DNA of 64,000 bases from Modicisalibacter xianhensis (GCF_900113605.1 NZ_FOPY01000007.1:1-64000), one strand, 5' to 3'. Positions 27,205-39,606 are shown, counted from the stretch's first letter. Translations and numbers: made by a program. Notes: generated by a model not told the origin, from the letters alone.

Positions 27205-28317
27205 ATGTTGAAAGTCGGTTTTGTCGGTTGGCGTGGCATGGTGGGCTCGGTGCTGATGCATCGCATGCGCTCGGAGAATGATTTCGCCGGCATCGAGCCG
27301 GTGTTCTTCACCACCTCGCAGGTCGGCCAGCCGGGGCCCGACATCGGTGTGGACGTGCCCCCGCTCAAAGACGCCTACGACCAGAACGAGCTCAAGGCGC
27401 TGGATGTCATCGTGACCTGCCAGGGCGGCGGCTACACCGAGGAGGTGTACAAGCCGCTGCGCGAAGCGGGCTGGAAGGGCTACTGGCTGGATGCCGCGAG
27501 CACCCTGCGCATGGCCGATGAGGCGACCATCGTCCTCGATCCGGTCAACCGCCACGTGATCGATGACCAGTTGGCCAAGGGCGCCAAGACCTTCGTCGGC
27601 GGCAACTGTACGGTCAGCCTGATGCTGATGGGCCTGGGCGGCCTGTTCGAGGCCGACCTGGTGGAGTGGATGACCTCCATGACCTACCAGGCCGCTTCCG
27701 GCTCTGGCGCCAAGCACATGCGCGAGCTGCTGACCCAGATGGGTACGCTGCGTGATTGTGTTCAGCAGGAACTGGACGATCCGGCCAGCGCTATACTCGA
27801 TATCGATCGCAAAGTGACCGAATCGATGCGCGGCGACCGCTTCCCCATCGAGAATTTTGGTGCGCCGCTGGCCGGTGGCCTGTTGCCGTGGATCGACAAG
27901 CCGATGGACAACGGCCAGACCCGCGAAGAGTGGAAGGGCGGCGTCGAGACCAACAAGATTCTCGGCCACGGCGCCAACCCGATCCCCATCGATGGGCTCT
28001 GCGTGCGTATCGGCGCAATGCGCTCCCACAGCCAGGCCTTCACCATCAAGCTCAAGAAAGATGTGCCGCTCGACGAGATCGAAGATCGTCTGGCCAAGCA
28101 CAACGAATGGGTCAAGGTCGTGCCCAACGAAAAGGAAGCGACCCTGCGCGATCTCACGCCGGCTGCCGTGTCAGGTACCATGAGCGTGCCGGTGGGCCGG
28201 CTGCGCAAACTGGCGATGGGCGGCGAGTACCTCACCGCCTTTACCGTTGGCGACCAGCTGTTGTGGGGGGCTGCCGAGCCGCTCAAGCGTATGCTGCAGA
28301 TCCTGCGCGAGCAGTAA
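27205..28317 (+). CDS. asd: Aspartate-semialdehyde dehydrogenase
   Basis: 370 residues, the gamma-proteobacterial Asd type. N-terminal G-W-R-G-M-V-G NADP loop (residues 8-14) and the catalytic C135 in G-G-N-C-T-V. It reduces aspartyl phosphate to aspartate semialdehyde for lysine, methionine and threonine. A GGAGG site lies seven bases upstream of the ATG. The leuB-asd-fimV-truA order is shared with Pseudomonas. Confidence 0.96.
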   Translation: MLKVGFVGWRGMVGSVLMHRMRSENDFAGIEPVFFTTSQVGQPGPDIGVDVPPLKDAYDQNELKALDVIVTCQGGGYTEEVYKPLREAGWKGYWLDAASTLRMADEATIVLDPVNRHVIDDQLAKGAKTFVGGNCTVSLMLMGLGGLFEADLVEWMTSMTYQAASGSGAKHMRELLTQMGTLRDCVQQELDDPASAILDIDRKVTESMRGDRFPIENFGAPLAGGLLPWIDKPMDNGQTREEWKGGVETNKILGHGANPIPIDGLCVRIGAMRSHSQAFTIKLKKDVPLDEIEDRLAKHNEWVKVVPNEKEATLRDLTPAAVSGTMSVPVGRLRKLAMGGEYLTAFTVGDQLLWGAAEPLKRMLQILREQ

Positions 28318-28347
28318 TTGACACACGGCCATCACAGCGCCGAATCG

Positions 28348-28374
28348 ACGCCTCCCTTCCGGGAGGCGTTTTTT
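28348..28374 (+). terminator. Terminator of asd
   Basis: A perfect 9-bp stem (28348-28356 with 28361-28369) around TTCC is followed by Ts. Confidence 0.9.
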
Positions 28375-28506
28375 ATGGTGCAAATGATGGGTGTTTACTC
28401 GGCTTTTCGTTTAATGATTCCGCGCCGTTTTATGGTACTTATGTCGGCAATTGACTAATACAAGGTCGTCACAGGCAGCCTGATGACGGCGATCACGGCA
28501 GGGGAC

Positions 28507-30630
28507 ATGATGAGACGCACTGTATCGCTGGCCGCGCTGGTCACGTTGGCGACGGCGAGTCCTGGCTTGCAGGCGCTGGGCCTGGCGGAACCCGAGGTGA
28601 CGTCCAGCCTGAGCGAGCCGTTGCAGGCACGCATGGCGCTTTCCGATCTGCAAGGGCTGGATCCCAGTCACCTTATCGTAAGGCTGGCCGATGCCGAGGC
28701 GTTCGCCCAGGCCGGTCTGCCTCGCAGTGCACTGGCCGAAAGCGTGCAAATGGCGCTTTCCCGGGAGGACGGGCAACTGTCGGTCACGCTGAGTACCGAC
28801 AAGCCGGTCAACGAGCCGTATCTCGACCTGCTGCTCGCGCTGGAATGGCCAAACGGCACGATGCGCCGGCAGGTGACGCTGCTGCTCGATCCGCCGGGTT
28901 ATGCCAGTACGGCAGCCTTGATCGGCAACGAACAGCCACGGTCTGCAGGCACGCCGCGCATGGCCCAGGCGTCCCCGCTGGCATCGGCCTCACCGATACA
29001 AGGCTCGGAAAGCCAGGCTGCCTCTCCGGTGGTGCAATCCCGCCGCATCGAGGTCAGGCCCGGCGACACCCTGTGGGGTATCGCTGCGAGACTCGAACGG
29101 CCTGATGGCGTCGGTGTCGAGCAGGCAATGATGGCCTTGTTCCGTGCCAATCCGGCGGCGTTTTCTGGCGGCAATATCAATAGCCTGCGTGCTGGTGCCA
29201 TGCTCGATAAGCCCTCGGCGCAGCAGTTGCTGGCTGATTCTTCCAGCGAAGCACGACATCAGGTAAGCCAGCAGAACCAAGCCTGGCGATTGCCGGAGCA
29301 CGACGCACCGCTGCCCGAGCCGGAAGCGCCCCGCCTGACATTGCTCAGCGATGCCGAACTGGCCGCTGAAGTCCTCGCAGCCAGTGACGATCCAGCTTCG
29401 CAGCGATTGGCTGACCCGGTTGCGTCCGGTGGTGTGGCAGCTCCTGGTGCCGATGAGCCAAGCCTCGATGCAGCGACGCGTCTGGCGGCGCTGGAAGCCA
29501 ATTGGCAAGCCAGTCGCGAGGCGTTGGCCGAAGTGCGAGACGAGCGTGATCGCTTGCAGGACGAAATGCTCTCCTTGCGTGAGGACATGGCAGCGCTGCG
29601 CGAGTTGCTCAGCCAGTCGCTGGCGGCTGTGCCTGAAGATCAGGCAACAGCCTCCGTGCAGCCCTCTTTTGCCACTGACGCGCAGGCATCGACACCTCAG
29701 GTACTGCCGACGCAGGGGCAAGCGGGCAAGACTGGTCTATGGCAGGGAGTCTGGCAAGGCATTGCCGATCAGGCCGGCCTCATCGGTGGCAGTGCCATTG
29801 CATTGTTGCTGCTGGCCTGGGCAGTCGTACGCCGGCGTAGCCAGCGCGCGCCCGAAGAGGCACTGGACTATGGGTTTCCGCAGGCAATCAGTGAAAGCGG
29901 GGTGCCCGATTTTGTCGAGAAAGTGCCGGCGACGGTGCCTCAGGCTGCGGCAGCGCCCGCGGAAGCCACACCACAGGCGGAAACCATCAACGAGGCCGAT
30001 ATCTTCATTGCCTATGGGCGTTATGAGCAGGCGCGTGACCTGCTCGAGAAGAGCCTGGAGAGCGAACCCGAGCGCCATGACCTGCGACTCAAGCTCCTCT
30101 TCACCTATACCGAGCTGGGCATGCGTGATGCGGCAGAAGGGGAGTCGGCAAGGCTTCTCGAGCACGCCGGGGATAGCTACCGGGCAGAGGTCGAGCAACT
30201 CATGGCACGCTTCGCTGATGACTCCGAGCCGGCATCAGTCGAGCCTTCGCGAGCCTCGGCCGAGCGCGACGACGACCTGGCGCCAGCGTTGGATGATGTC
30301 GCGGAGCAGCTTCAGGACGAGGCGAGTCATGTCGAGGAAGCCGTGGCCTCGGTGGCTGCCGATGTCGAACGAATCATCGATTACGAGCCGCCCAGCCTCG
30401 AGTCCGATCATCCGCCGCGACGTGACGAGCTACAGCAGCCCGGTATCGACTTCCCCGAGTTTCCCGATGCGGGTAATGGGGCATCCTTGCTGGATGACAG
30501 GGGCTCGTCGCCGTCCGAGGTCATGTCCACTGAAGACCAGTGGGATATCGAAGAAGTGGCGTTCGAGCCGTTGAATCTGGATAATGTTCAGCCCGCTACC
30601 GACACCGCGAGAATCAAGCCGGAACGCTGA
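28507..30630 (+). CDS. fimV: FimV-like LysM-domain polar/motility protein
   Basis: 707 residues from the ATG at 28507, preferred because AGGGGA precedes it and a signal peptide begins there. Layout: signal peptide, conserved FimV N-terminal domain with a LysM peptidoglycan-binding segment near residues 180-235 (R-P-G-D-T-L-W-G-I-A), a coiled coil around residues 320-370 (E-R-D-R-L-Q-D-E-M), one membrane helix near residue 425, then a cytoplasmic acidic region with a TPR-like repeat (Y-E-Q-A-R-D-L-L-E-K) . FimV proteins organise cell-pole assembly of type IV pili and chemosensory systems. The C-terminal FimV tail motif is weak here. Confidence 0.85.
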   Translation: MMRRTVSLAALVTLATASPGLQALGLAEPEVTSSLSEPLQARMALSDLQGLDPSHLIVRLADAEAFAQAGLPRSALAESVQMALSREDGQLSVTLSTDKPVNEPYLDLLLALEWPNGTMRRQVTLLLDPPGYASTAALIGNEQPRSAGTPRMAQASPLASASPIQGSESQAASPVVQSRRIEVRPGDTLWGIAARLERPDGVGVEQAMMALFRANPAAFSGGNINSLRAGAMLDKPSAQQLLADSSSEARHQVSQQNQAWRLPEHDAPLPEPEAPRLTLLSDAELAAEVLAASDDPASQRLADPVASGGVAAPGADEPSLDAATRLAALEANWQASREALAEVRDERDRLQDEMLSLREDMAALRELLSQSLAAVPEDQATASVQPSFATDAQASTPQVLPTQGQAGKTGLWQGVWQGIADQAGLIGGSAIALLLLAWAVVRRRSQRAPEEALDYGFPQAISESGVPDFVEKVPATVPQAAAAPAEATPQAETINEADIFIAYGRYEQARDLLEKSLESEPERHDLRLKLLFTYTELGMRDAAEGESARLLEHAGDSYRAEVEQLMARFADDSEPASVEPSRASAERDDDLAPALDDVAEQLQDEASHVEEAVASVAADVERIIDYEPPSLESDHPPRRDELQQPGIDFPEFPDAGNGASLLDDRGSSPSEVMSTEDQWDIEEVAFEPLNLDNVQPATDTARIKPER

Positions 30631-30651
30631 TCGGGCATTGCCCCGGTAGGG

Positions 30652-30668
30652 TCGCCAGATACTGGCGA
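30652..30668 (+). other. Stem-loop just upstream of truA
   Basis: TCGCCAG-ATA-CTGGCGA is a perfect 7-bp hairpin ending 10 bases before the likely truA start, so it would lie in or beside the ribosome-binding area. No T-run follows. Confidence 0.45.
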
Positions 30669-30678
30669 CTAGGCGAGG

Positions 30679-31692
30679 GTGTCGGTCCATCGATTGACTG
30701 CGACTGAGCCGATGCCCCTGTTCGAGCCCCTGGATGACATTTCCCGCCTGACTGGACGCCTGGCGCTGAGCGTGGAGTACGACGGCAGTGCCTATTGCGG
30801 CTGGCAGCGCCTCAAGCATGCTCCCTCTGTACAAGCCTCGCTGGAGGCTGCGCTTGCCAAGGTGGCAGCTACCGATGTGCGTGTGCTCTGCAGCGGACGC
30901 ACCGATACCGGTGTGCACGCCACGCGCCAGATCGTTCACTTCGATGCCCCGGTGGCGCGCACCCAGAAGGCCTGGGTCTTCGGCACCAACGCCAACCTCC
31001 CGCGCGATATTGCCGTGCACTGGGTGGTTCCCGTGGCCGACGATTTTCATGCCCGCTTCAAGGCGCTGGCCCGGCGTTATCGTTACGTCATACTCAACCA
31101 GCCCAGCCGTCCGGTGCTGGAGCGTGCCAACGCCACCTGGTGTCGTGAGCCGCTCGATGCTGAACGCATGCATGCGGCGGCCCAGGCCCTGGTCGGCGAA
31201 CACGACTTTTCCAGCTTTCGCGCCGCAGGCTGCCAGTCCAAGACGCCATGGCGCCATTTGCACTTCATCACGGTCAATCGCTATGGTCCGCTGATCGTCA
31301 TCGACGTGCAGGCTAACGCCTTTCTGCACCATATGATCCGCAACATCGCCGGCGCCCTGGTCGCGGTGGGCAAGGGCGAGCAGGGAGCGGACTACATGGC
31401 ACGACTTCTTGCACTTCGCGACCGTAGCCTGGCCAACGTCACGGCACCGGGATGCGGGTTGCACTTCGTCGATTCGGTCTATGATGAGCGCTTCGGCTTG
31501 CCTCGCGAACCGCTCGGGCCCAACCTGCTGGCTTTCCTGGGGGAGTGGACTGGCGAGCGCTCGCTGCCGGATTGCCCCATGGTGCGTTTCCGCCGCGGCC
31601 AGCCGATAGCTGAACTGGAGAGCAGCCAGGCAGGCGGGGCTGCACACGAGGCACGACAGGTGCATTCATCGAGCCAGGAGGTTCGCGAATGA
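30679..31692 (+). CDS. truA: tRNA pseudouridine synthase A
   Basis: 337 residues from a GTG at 30679 behind AGGCGAGG; an ATG at 30712 would give 326. Both are longer than the usual 260-280, from an N-terminal lead of about 26 residues and a C-terminal tail after residue 300. The catalytic aspartate D76 lies in G-R-T-D-T-G-V-H. The enzyme makes pseudouridine at positions 38-40 of tRNA anticodon arms. The stop overlaps trpF by four bases. Confidence 0.93.
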   Translation: MSVHRLTATEPMPLFEPLDDISRLTGRLALSVEYDGSAYCGWQRLKHAPSVQASLEAALAKVAATDVRVLCSGRTDTGVHATRQIVHFDAPVARTQKAWVFGTNANLPRDIAVHWVVPVADDFHARFKALARRYRYVILNQPSRPVLERANATWCREPLDAERMHAAAQALVGEHDFSSFRAAGCQSKTPWRHLHFITVNRYGPLIVIDVQANAFLHHMIRNIAGALVAVGKGEQGADYMARLLALRDRSLANVTAPGCGLHFVDSVYDERFGLPREPLGPNLLAFLGEWTGERSLPDCPMVRFRRGQPIAELESSQAGGAAHEARQVHSSSQEVRE

Positions 31693-32324
31693 GCCCGGTT
31701 TCTTCCTATCGTACCCGCGTCAAGATTTGCGGCCTGACCCGCGCCGAGGATATCGATGCCGCCGTGGCTGCGGGGGCCGATGCCCTGGGTTTCGTGATGT
31801 GGCCGGGCAGCCCCCGAGCGCTCGACCTCGAACGCCTGGCTGCGTTGACTGCGCGGGTACCGGCCTTCGTGACTCGTGTCGGCTTGTTCGTCGATCAGTC
31901 ACCGGCTTTCATACGGGCCTGTGAGGCACACCTCGATCTGGTGCAGTTTCACGGAGATGAAGCGCCTGCCGAGTGCTGCGAGGCCACACGGCCCTGGGTC
32001 AAGGCGCTACGTATGCGTGACGATATCGACCTGGCAAGGGCGGCACATGACTATGCCGCTGCGCGCGGGCTGTTGCTCGACGCCTACAAGCCGGGCGTGC
32101 CGGGGGGCACAGGCGAGACCTTCGACTGGGGGCGAATCCCCGCAAGTCTGGAAAAACCTGTTATTCTCGCGGGAGGCCTCGACGCATCCAACGTTGGCGA
32201 GGCCGTCCGCATGGTCCATCCCTATGCCGTCGACGTCTCGGGGGGAGTCGAACAGGCCAAGGGCATCAAGGACCCCGACAAGATCCGCGCCTTCGTGCGC
32301 CAAGTATTCCTCGCTCAAGAATGA
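31689..32324 (+). CDS. trpF: Phosphoribosylanthranilate isomerase
   Basis: 211 residues, normal for TrpF. Catalytic C13 in K-I-C-G-L-T near the N-terminus and the aspartate in L-L-D-A-Y near residue 130 are present; the phosphate loop is A-G-G-L near residue 163. It acts in the fourth step of tryptophan synthesis. Starts within truA (ATGA overlap) and precedes trpB, a common arrangement in Pseudomonas relatives. Confidence 0.95.
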   Translation: MSPVSSYRTRVKICGLTRAEDIDAAVAAGADALGFVMWPGSPRALDLERLAALTARVPAFVTRVGLFVDQSPAFIRACEAHLDLVQFHGDEAPAECCEATRPWVKALRMRDDIDLARAAHDYAAARGLLLDAYKPGVPGGTGETFDWGRIPASLEKPVILAGGLDASNVGEAVRMVHPYAVDVSGGVEQAKGIKDPDKIRAFVRQVFLAQE

Positions 32325-32352
32325 GCCCCAGTGACCCGATGAGGTGTCTTTC

Positions 32353-33567
<1,215 letters not shown>

Positions 33568-33577
33568 GAGGGCAAGA

Positions 33578-34381
33578 ATGAACCGAATCGACCAACGCTT
33601 CGCCGCCCTCAAGGAGCAGGGCCGCACCGCGCTGATTCCCTATATCACCGCCGGCGATCCATCGCCCGACTACACGGTGTCCTACATGCATGCGCTGGTC
33701 GAGGCTGGCGCCGACGTCATTGAGCTGGGCATCCCGTTCTCGGACCCCATGGCCGACGGGCCGGTGATCCAGAAGGCCTGTGAGCGGGCGCTCAAGCACA
33801 ACACGCGGCTGTCGCATGTCTTCGCCATGGTAAGCGAGTTCCGTCGCCAGGACAGCGATACACCCGTGGTGCTGATGGGCTATCTCAACCCCATCGAGCG
33901 TCTCGGCTACCCGACCTTTGCCAAGCAGGCTGCCGAGGCGGGCGTGGATGGCGTACTCATCGTCGACATGCCGCCCGAGGAAGCGGACGAGATTGCCCCG
34001 CTGCTCAAAGAGCATCACCTGCAATCGATCTTCCTGGTCGCCCCTACCACTTCCGAGGCGCGGGCCGCTACAATATGCGCCCATGGAGAAGGGTACCTGT
34101 ATTACGTTTCGCTCAAGGGCGTGACCGGCGCGGCGAGCCTGGATGTCGCAGCCGTCGACCGGCAGCTGGATGTGCTGCGCAAGCTGACCGGGCTGCCGCT
34201 GTGCGTGGGGTTCGGTATTCGCGATGGGGCATCGGCTGCGGCCGTCGGCAAGGTGGCCGATGGCGTCATCGTCGGCAGCGCCCTGGTCTCGCGCATCGCG
34301 GAAGGTTGCGAGCGTCCCGAGAGTGTCACCGCGGAACTCAAGACGGTACTCGGCGAGATGCGTCAAGCGCTCGATGCCTGA
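33578..34381 (+). CDS. trpA: Tryptophan synthase, alpha subunit
   Basis: 267 residues from the ATG at 33578 (GAGAGGG upstream); the frame extends back into trpB but that part is not coding here. Motifs: P-Y-I-T-A-G-D-P near residue 22, catalytic glutamate and aspartate in E-L-G-I-P-F-S-D-P near residues 49-60, and the G-F-G-I phosphate segment near residue 211. It releases indole from indole-glycerol phosphate and passes it to TrpB. Confidence 0.96.
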   Translation: MNRIDQRFAALKEQGRTALIPYITAGDPSPDYTVSYMHALVEAGADVIELGIPFSDPMADGPVIQKACERALKHNTRLSHVFAMVSEFRRQDSDTPVVLMGYLNPIERLGYPTFAKQAAEAGVDGVLIVDMPPEEADEIAPLLKEHHLQSIFLVAPTTSEARAATICAHGEGYLYYVSLKGVTGAASLDVAAVDRQLDVLRKLTGLPLCVGFGIRDGASAAAVGKVADGVIVGSALVSRIAEGCERPESVTAELKTVLGEMRQALDA

Positions 34382-34407
34382 CGGTACTCGTCAACCTAGA
34401 CATTGTA

Positions 34408-34431
34408 CCCGAGGCACTGGGCCTCGGGTTT
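34408..34431 (+). terminator. Possible weak terminator after trpA
   Basis: CCCGAGGC and GCCTCGGG pair perfectly around ACTGG and are followed by only TTT. It lies between trpA and accD and may separate the trp and accD units, but read-through is likely. Confidence 0.5.
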
Positions 34432-34463
34432 CCTGACAGCAGCAGAACGGAAATCCTCTGACC

Positions 34464-35417
34464 ATGAGCTGGCTAGACAAGATCGTCCCGTCCATGGGCC
34501 GCACCCAGCGCCAGGATCGTCGTACCAGCATCCCCGACGGCCTGTGGCGCAAGTGTCCGAAATGCGACGCGGTGCTCTATCTTCCCGAGCTGGAAAAGCA
34601 CCACAACGTCTGTCCCAAGTGTGATCATCATCTGCGCCTGACGGCGCGCAAACGCCTCGACTGGTTTCTCGATGCCGAAGGGCGCGAGGAACTCGCAGCC
34701 GATCTGCAGCCGGCCGATCGGCTCAAGTTCCGCGACTCCAAGAAGTACAAGGACCGTCTGGCCGCGGCCCAGAAGGAAACCGACGAGAACGACGCGCTGA
34801 TCGCCATGCGTGGCACGCTCGATGGCATGCCCGTGGTTGCCGTGGCCTTCGAGTTCACGTTCATGGGTGGCTCGATGGGGGCCGTGGTCGGCGAGAAGTT
34901 CGTCCGTGCTGCCACCCTGGCTCTTGAAGAGAACATTCCCCTGGTCTGCTTTGCTGCCTCGGGCGGGGCACGCATGCAGGAAGCGCTGTTCTCGTTGATG
35001 CAAATGGCCAAGACCTCGGCGGCACTGGAGCGCCTCAAACAGGCCGGAATTCCCTACATTTCGGTGCTGACCGATCCGGTGTTCGGGGGGGTCTCTGCAT
35101 CGTTGGCCATGCTTGGTGACCTCAACGTGGCCGAGCCCAATGCGCTGATTGGTTTCGCCGGGCCGCGTGTCATCGAGCAGACGGTACGCGAAAAGCTGCC
35201 CGAAGGTTTCCAGCGCAGCGAGTTTCTCCTCGAGCACGGTACCGTGGACATGATCATTCACCGTAGCGAGATGCGCGAGCGGGTGGGCGGCGTGCTGCGC
35301 AAGCTGACTGACTGGACGCCGGACGCCGAACCGGAAGTCGAGCCCGAGGCAGCGCCTGACGAAACGACGGATGAAGCGCTCGTCGACGACGAGCTGCGCG
35401 ATATCGAACGACGCTGA
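34464..35417 (+). CDS. accD: Acetyl-CoA carboxylase carboxyltransferase, beta subunit
   Basis: 317 residues. An N-terminal zinc ribbon with C31, C34, C50 and C53 precedes a crotonase-type carboxyltransferase domain (G-G-S-M-G-A-V-V-G near residue 135; A-S-G-G-A-R-M-Q-E near residue 165). It works with AccA to make malonyl-CoA. The C-terminal 25 residues are an acidic extension. Its stop is immediately followed by the folC start without any gap. Confidence 0.95.
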   Translation: MSWLDKIVPSMGRTQRQDRRTSIPDGLWRKCPKCDAVLYLPELEKHHNVCPKCDHHLRLTARKRLDWFLDAEGREELAADLQPADRLKFRDSKKYKDRLAAAQKETDENDALIAMRGTLDGMPVVAVAFEFTFMGGSMGAVVGEKFVRAATLALEENIPLVCFAASGGARMQEALFSLMQMAKTSAALERLKQAGIPYISVLTDPVFGGVSASLAMLGDLNVAEPNALIGFAGPRVIEQTVREKLPEGFQRSEFLLEHGTVDMIIHRSEMRERVGGVLRKLTDWTPDAEPEVEPEAAPDETTDEALVDDELRDIERR

Positions 35418-36746
35418 ATGAGCGACCCTGCTTCCCTGACCGATTGGCTGACGCGCCTCGAGCGTCAGCACCCCGTGAGCATCGACCTTGGCCTCGAGCG
35501 TGTGGCCGAGGTCGCGCGCCGTATGGGCCTGATGGATACCCCCCTCACCAAGCGGGTCATCACCGTGGCCGGCACCAATGGCAAGGGTTCCACCGTGGCC
35601 ATGCTCGAATCATTGGCGCGCGCCCATGGTCTGAGCACGGCAACGTACACGTCTCCCCATCTGCTGCGCTACAACGAGCGCCTGCGTCTCGATGGTGTCG
35701 AGGCCGAGGATGATCTGCTGGTAACCGGCTTCGAGCATGTCGAGGCCGCACGCCTCGCTCCCGAGCCGATCAGTCTGACGTATTTCGAGGCTGGAACGCT
35801 GGGTGCATTCTGGGCCATCGTCCAGCGTTGTCCTGACCTGGCGATCCTTGAAGTCGGGCTCGGCGGGCGACTCGACGCGGTCAACGTCATCGACCCCGAC
35901 GTGGCGGTGATTACTACCATCGCCCAGGATCATGCCGCCTTTCTGGGCAACGATCTCGAGCAGATCGGACGTGAGAAGGCTGGCATCATGCGTCGTATGC
36001 GCCCCGTGGTACTGGGTAGCGAGCACTTGCCGGCCAGCGTTCGCCAGGTGGCGTGGACCGTGGGGGCCGGCCTGCATGCACTGGGTGACGACTTTCGTCA
36101 TGGCGACGAGGCGGGGCCGGAAACGACCTGGACCTGGCAGGGGCGGGATGGTCATGGCACCCCGACGACCCTCGCGCAGCTACCCGATCCCGGGCTGCCG
36201 CGCGACAATGCGGCCAGTGCCTTGCAGGCACTCTTTCTGTCCGGTTTGACACTCGATGCCGAGGCCTGCCGGCGTGGCTTTGCCGATGTGCAGTTACCCG
36301 GCCGGATGCAGTGGCTGGGCAACTGGTGTCTCGATGTGGCGCATAACCCGCATGCCGCCCTTTATCTGGCGTCTCGCTTCGCCCAACGGGTGCGTCCAGC
36401 GCGGCGCATCGGGCTGCTCGGCATGCTGGGTGACAAGGATGCCACCGGCGTTGTGGCGGGGCTGGCGTCACAAGTGGACGGCTGGGTCACCGTGAGTCTC
36501 GAGGGCGAACGGGCACGCAACGCCTCCGAACTGGCCGACTTGCTCAAGAGCCAGGCACAGACGGTGCTGCATTGCGCCGAATCGCCAGCGGCCGGTGCCG
36601 AGTGGCTGGCTGGTCACCTGGGAGAGCAGGACGAGGTCCTGGTATGTGGCTCCTTCTTTACCGTTGCCGGGGTTCTCGAGTGGTTTAGTTTGCGCGGCGT
36701 GGATGCGATACGACAGCCATCATCCGCCGCGAGGAGAAATGCATGA
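35418..36746 (+). CDS. folC: Dihydrofolate synthase / folylpolyglutamate synthase
   Basis: 442 residues of the Mur ligase family with the ATP loop G-T-N-G-K-G-S near residue 52 and the D-V-A-H-N-P-H segment near residue 310. It adds glutamate to dihydropteroate and extends folate tails. It starts directly after the accD stop and its stop overlaps the next start by four bases, so accD-folC-dedD-cvpA is one coupled unit. Confidence 0.94.
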   Translation: MSDPASLTDWLTRLERQHPVSIDLGLERVAEVARRMGLMDTPLTKRVITVAGTNGKGSTVAMLESLARAHGLSTATYTSPHLLRYNERLRLDGVEAEDDLLVTGFEHVEAARLAPEPISLTYFEAGTLGAFWAIVQRCPDLAILEVGLGGRLDAVNVIDPDVAVITTIAQDHAAFLGNDLEQIGREKAGIMRRMRPVVLGSEHLPASVRQVAWTVGAGLHALGDDFRHGDEAGPETTWTWQGRDGHGTPTTLAQLPDPGLPRDNAASALQALFLSGLTLDAEACRRGFADVQLPGRMQWLGNWCLDVAHNPHAALYLASRFAQRVRPARRIGLLGMLGDKDATGVVAGLASQVDGWVTVSLEGERARNASELADLLKSQAQTVLHCAESPAAGAEWLAGHLGEQDEVLVCGSFFTVAGVLEWFSLRGVDAIRQPSSAARRNA

Positions 36747-37417
36747 AATACGGAATGCGTGAACGCATCAGCGGTGCGGTGATCCTCGTCGCGCTGGGCG
36801 TGATCTTCATCCCGATGCTGTTTGACGACCCACCCTCCCGCGAGGAGCAGCCCGAACCGGTGTTGACCATTCAGCAGCCGGTCGACGTCGAGCGCGTGCC
36901 GGTGGCCGAACCCGAGAAGCCTTCCAGCCTGGGCCAGATTCAGATGCCCAGCTCTCAGGGAGGCACTCGGGAAACCGCTCCCGCTTCCCCGGCCAATACG
37001 CAGCCCGAGCCGGCACCGACTGCCGCGGCGCCCGAGCCTGAGCCCGCGGAACCGGAGCAGCCGGCCGAGAAGCCGGTGGCCAAACCTGCCACCCGATCAG
37101 ACCCGATTGCCGACCTGGCGCGGCAGTCCGAGCAACGCCAGAGCGAGTCTCAATCCCAGGCGGGCACCAGCACCGTGAGTGAAGGGGATTGGGCAGTCCA
37201 GGTAGGTAGCTTCGGCGAGCCGGGCAACGCGCAGCGCTTGGAAGACAAGCTCGATGGGCAGGGCTTCAATGCCTTTCGTCAGCCGCGCAGCAATAACCTG
37301 ACCACAGTCTATGTGGGGCCATTTGCCAGTTCGGAAGACGGCGAGAAAGCGCGCACGCAGCTAAAGGAAAAGGCCAATATTCAAGGCCTGCTCGTGCGTA
37401 TGAAGGAGGGTGAATGA
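36743..37417 (+). CDS. dedD: SPOR-domain cell-division protein (DedD-like)
   Basis: 224 residues: a short cytoplasmic start, one membrane helix at residues 9-27, a Pro/Glu/Ala-rich linker (about 40-140) and a C-terminal SPOR domain (W-A-V-Q-V-G-S-F near residue 149) that binds denuded septal peptidoglycan. The layout and the folC-dedD-cvpA-purF order match DedD of gammaproteobacteria. Inner membrane, acting in constriction. Confidence 0.88.
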   Translation: MKYGMRERISGAVILVALGVIFIPMLFDDPPSREEQPEPVLTIQQPVDVERVPVAEPEKPSSLGQIQMPSSQGGTRETAPASPANTQPEPAPTAAAPEPEPAEPEQPAEKPVAKPATRSDPIADLARQSEQRQSESQSQAGTSTVSEGDWAVQVGSFGEPGNAQRLEDKLDGQGFNAFRQPRSNNLTTVYVGPFASSEDGEKARTQLKEKANIQGLLVRMKEGE

Positions 37418-37977
37418 CCCTGACCTGGCTGGACTGGGCATTTCTGGCGGTCCTGGCCATGTCGATGCTGGCAGGTTTCATGCGTGGGCTGGTGCGCGAG
37501 GCGCTTGGCCTTGGGGCCTGGATCGCAGCCCTGCTGGCATCACGCTTGTTTGCCCAGCCGGTGGCGGACATGCTGACGGGGTATATCGAACACCCCGATA
37601 TCCGGCTGGTACTGGCGTTCATCCTGGTGATCTTCGTGGTCGTGATGCTGTGCGGCATCGTGATTCGCGTGATGCACGCTGCCATCGAGTGGGTGGGCAT
37701 GGGCTTTTTCAACCGGCTCGCCGGGGCCGGTTTCGGTATACTCCGCGGCGGTGCCATCCTGGTTCTGGCCACAGTGGTCATTTCCCTGACGCCTCTCGTG
37801 CAGTTGCAGGCCTGGCAGCAGGCACAGTTACGCCCGAGTTTCGAGGACCTGCGCGACTGGACGGTTAGCCGTATCGCCGACTGGGAGCAGCGTGATCCCG
37901 AGACTGCGGAAACCCTTCGTTCGCTCTCTTTGCCCGTCGAGATTTCCACTAGCGGCGGGACGAACAGTACACCCTGA
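37414..37977 (+). CDS. cvpA: CvpA family membrane protein
   Basis: 187 residues with four hydrophobic segments (about 1-22, 28-47, 63-85 and 100-125) and a soluble C-terminus. The family was named for colicin V production, and its conserved position upstream of purF is seen here. Exact function is unresolved in the family; envelope homeostasis is the usual suggestion. Start overlaps dedD (ATGA). Confidence 0.9.
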   Translation: MTLTWLDWAFLAVLAMSMLAGFMRGLVREALGLGAWIAALLASRLFAQPVADMLTGYIEHPDIRLVLAFILVIFVVVMLCGIVIRVMHAAIEWVGMGFFNRLAGAGFGILRGGAILVLATVVISLTPLVQLQAWQQAQLRPSFEDLRDWTVSRIADWEQRDPETAETLRSLSLPVEISTSGGTNSTP

Positions 37978-38037
37978 CATTTCCAGCGCATCGAGCCAGT
38001 CTCGATGCCGGTTTCATCGCAAGCGAGGTAAGGCGGA

Positions 38038-39555
38038 ATGTGCGGTATCGTAGGCCTCATGGCCAATCAGCCGGTCAATCAGGCGCTCTATGATGCGCTG
38101 ACGGTGCTCCAGCACCGGGGGCAGGATGCCGCCGGGATGATGACCTGGCATGAGGGACGCTTCCTGCTGCGCAAGAGCAATGGACTGGTGCGCGATGTCT
38201 TTCACACACGCCACATGACGCGTCTCAAGGGCAACCTGGGTATCGGCCATGTGCGTTATCCCACGGCGGGCTCCTCGAGCGAGGCGGAATCCCAGCCGTT
38301 CTATGTCAACTCGCCCTATGGCCTGGCGCTGGCCCACAACGGCAACCTGACCAACTCCGACCAGCTCAAGCAGGAGCTCTACACCAGCGACCTGCGTCAT
38401 ATCAATACCAGCTCGGATTCCGAGGTACTGCTCAACGTCTTCGCTCATGAGCTGGGCAAGCAAGGGCATCACCTGACGCCCGAGGATATCTTCGATGCCG
38501 TGCGTCGCGTGCATCGTCGCTGCCGGGGTGGCTATGCCGCCGTGGCCATGATCAACGGTTTCGGCATGGTCGCATTCCGCGACCCTCAGGGCATTCGCCC
38601 GGTGGTCTTCGGCACGCGCAATACCGAAGACGGGCAGGACGTGATGATCGCCTCCGAGTCGGTGGCACTGGATGTCGGCGGCTTCGAACTGGCTCGCGAC
38701 CTGGCGCCCGGCGAGGCGATCTTCGTCGACATGCGTGGCGAGATCCACACCCAGCAGTGCGCCGACCGGCCGATTCTGGCACCGTGCATCTTCGAGCATG
38801 TCTACCTGGCGCGTCCGGATTCGATCCTGGATGGGGCCTATGTCTACGGTACGCGCATGCAGATGGGGCGCAAGCTCGGTGACCGGATCCTGCGTGAATG
38901 GCCCGAGCAAGACATCGATGTGGTCATTCCCATTCCGGATACCTCGCGCACCTCGGCGCTCGAGCTCGCCCAGCATCTCGGTGTGACCTTCCGCGAAGGG
39001 TTCATGAAGAACCGCTATATCGGGCGGACGTTCATCATGCCCGGCCAGACTCAGCGCAAGAAGTCGGTGCGTCAGAAGCTCAACGCCATCGATATCGAGT
39101 TTGCCGGCAAGAATGTGCTGCTGGTCGATGACTCCATCGTGCGTGGCACCACTTGCAAGCAGATTATCCAGATGGCTCGCGAGGCCGGCGCCAACAAGGT
39201 CTATTTCGCTTCCGCAGCGCCGCCGGTGCGTTATCCTAACGTCTACGGCATCGATATGCCGGTGGCCAAGGAACTGATTGCGCATGGGCGCAGCGAAGCC
39301 GAAGTCGGCGAGTTGATCGGTGCCGACCGGATCTTCTATCAGGACCTTGAGGATCTCAAGGCCGCCTGCCGTGAAGTCAATCCGCAACTGGAACAGTTCG
39401 ACTGTTCGGTATTCGACGGCGAGTACATTACCGGCGATATCGACGACAATTACCTCAATGCCCTCGAGGCGTCGCGCAGCGATGCCGTCAAGCAGAAGTC
39501 AGGCTCGGCACACTCCGTGGTCGACCTGCACAACGATGTCGAGGATCACGACTAG
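38038..39555 (+). CDS. purF: Amidophosphoribosyltransferase
   Basis: 505 residues. The N-terminal nucleophile cysteine directly follows the initiator (M-C-G-I-V-G), giving the Ntn glutaminase domain; the phosphoribosyltransferase domain has the PRPP loop [12 protein letters not shown] near residue 360. It performs the first committed step of purine synthesis. It follows cvpA after 60 bases. Confidence 0.96.
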   Translation: MCGIVGLMANQPVNQALYDALTVLQHRGQDAAGMMTWHEGRFLLRKSNGLVRDVFHTRHMTRLKGNLGIGHVRYPTAGSSSEAESQPFYVNSPYGLALAHNGNLTNSDQLKQELYTSDLRHINTSSDSEVLLNVFAHELGKQGHHLTPEDIFDAVRRVHRRCRGGYAAVAMINGFGMVAFRDPQGIRPVVFGTRNTEDGQDVMIASESVALDVGGFELARDLAPGEAIFVDMRGEIHTQQCADRPILAPCIFEHVYLARPDSILDGAYVYGTRMQMGRKLGDRILREWPEQDIDVVIPIPDTSRTSALELAQHLGVTFREGFMKNRYIGRTFIMPGQTQRKKSVRQKLNAIDIEFAGKNVLLVDDSIVRGTTCKQIIQMAREAGANKVYFASAAPPVRYPNVYGIDMPVAKELIAHGRSEAEVGELIGADRIFYQDLEDLKAACREVNPQLEQFDCSVFDGEYITGDIDDNYLNALEASRSDAVKQKSGSAHSVVDLHNDVEDHD

Positions 39556-39565
39556 GCAAGATCGG

Positions 39566-39585
39566 CGGCCCGCCAAGTCGGGCCG
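39566..39585 (+). terminator. Hairpin after purF
   Basis: CGGCCCG and CGGGCCG pair perfectly around CCAAGT, 10 bases after the purF stop. The following sequence (TCATTCTGTT) is only moderately T-rich, so it may be a weak terminator or 3' stabiliser ahead of metZ. Confidence 0.55.
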
Positions 39586-39606
39586 TCATTCTGTTAGGAG
39601 CGAGGC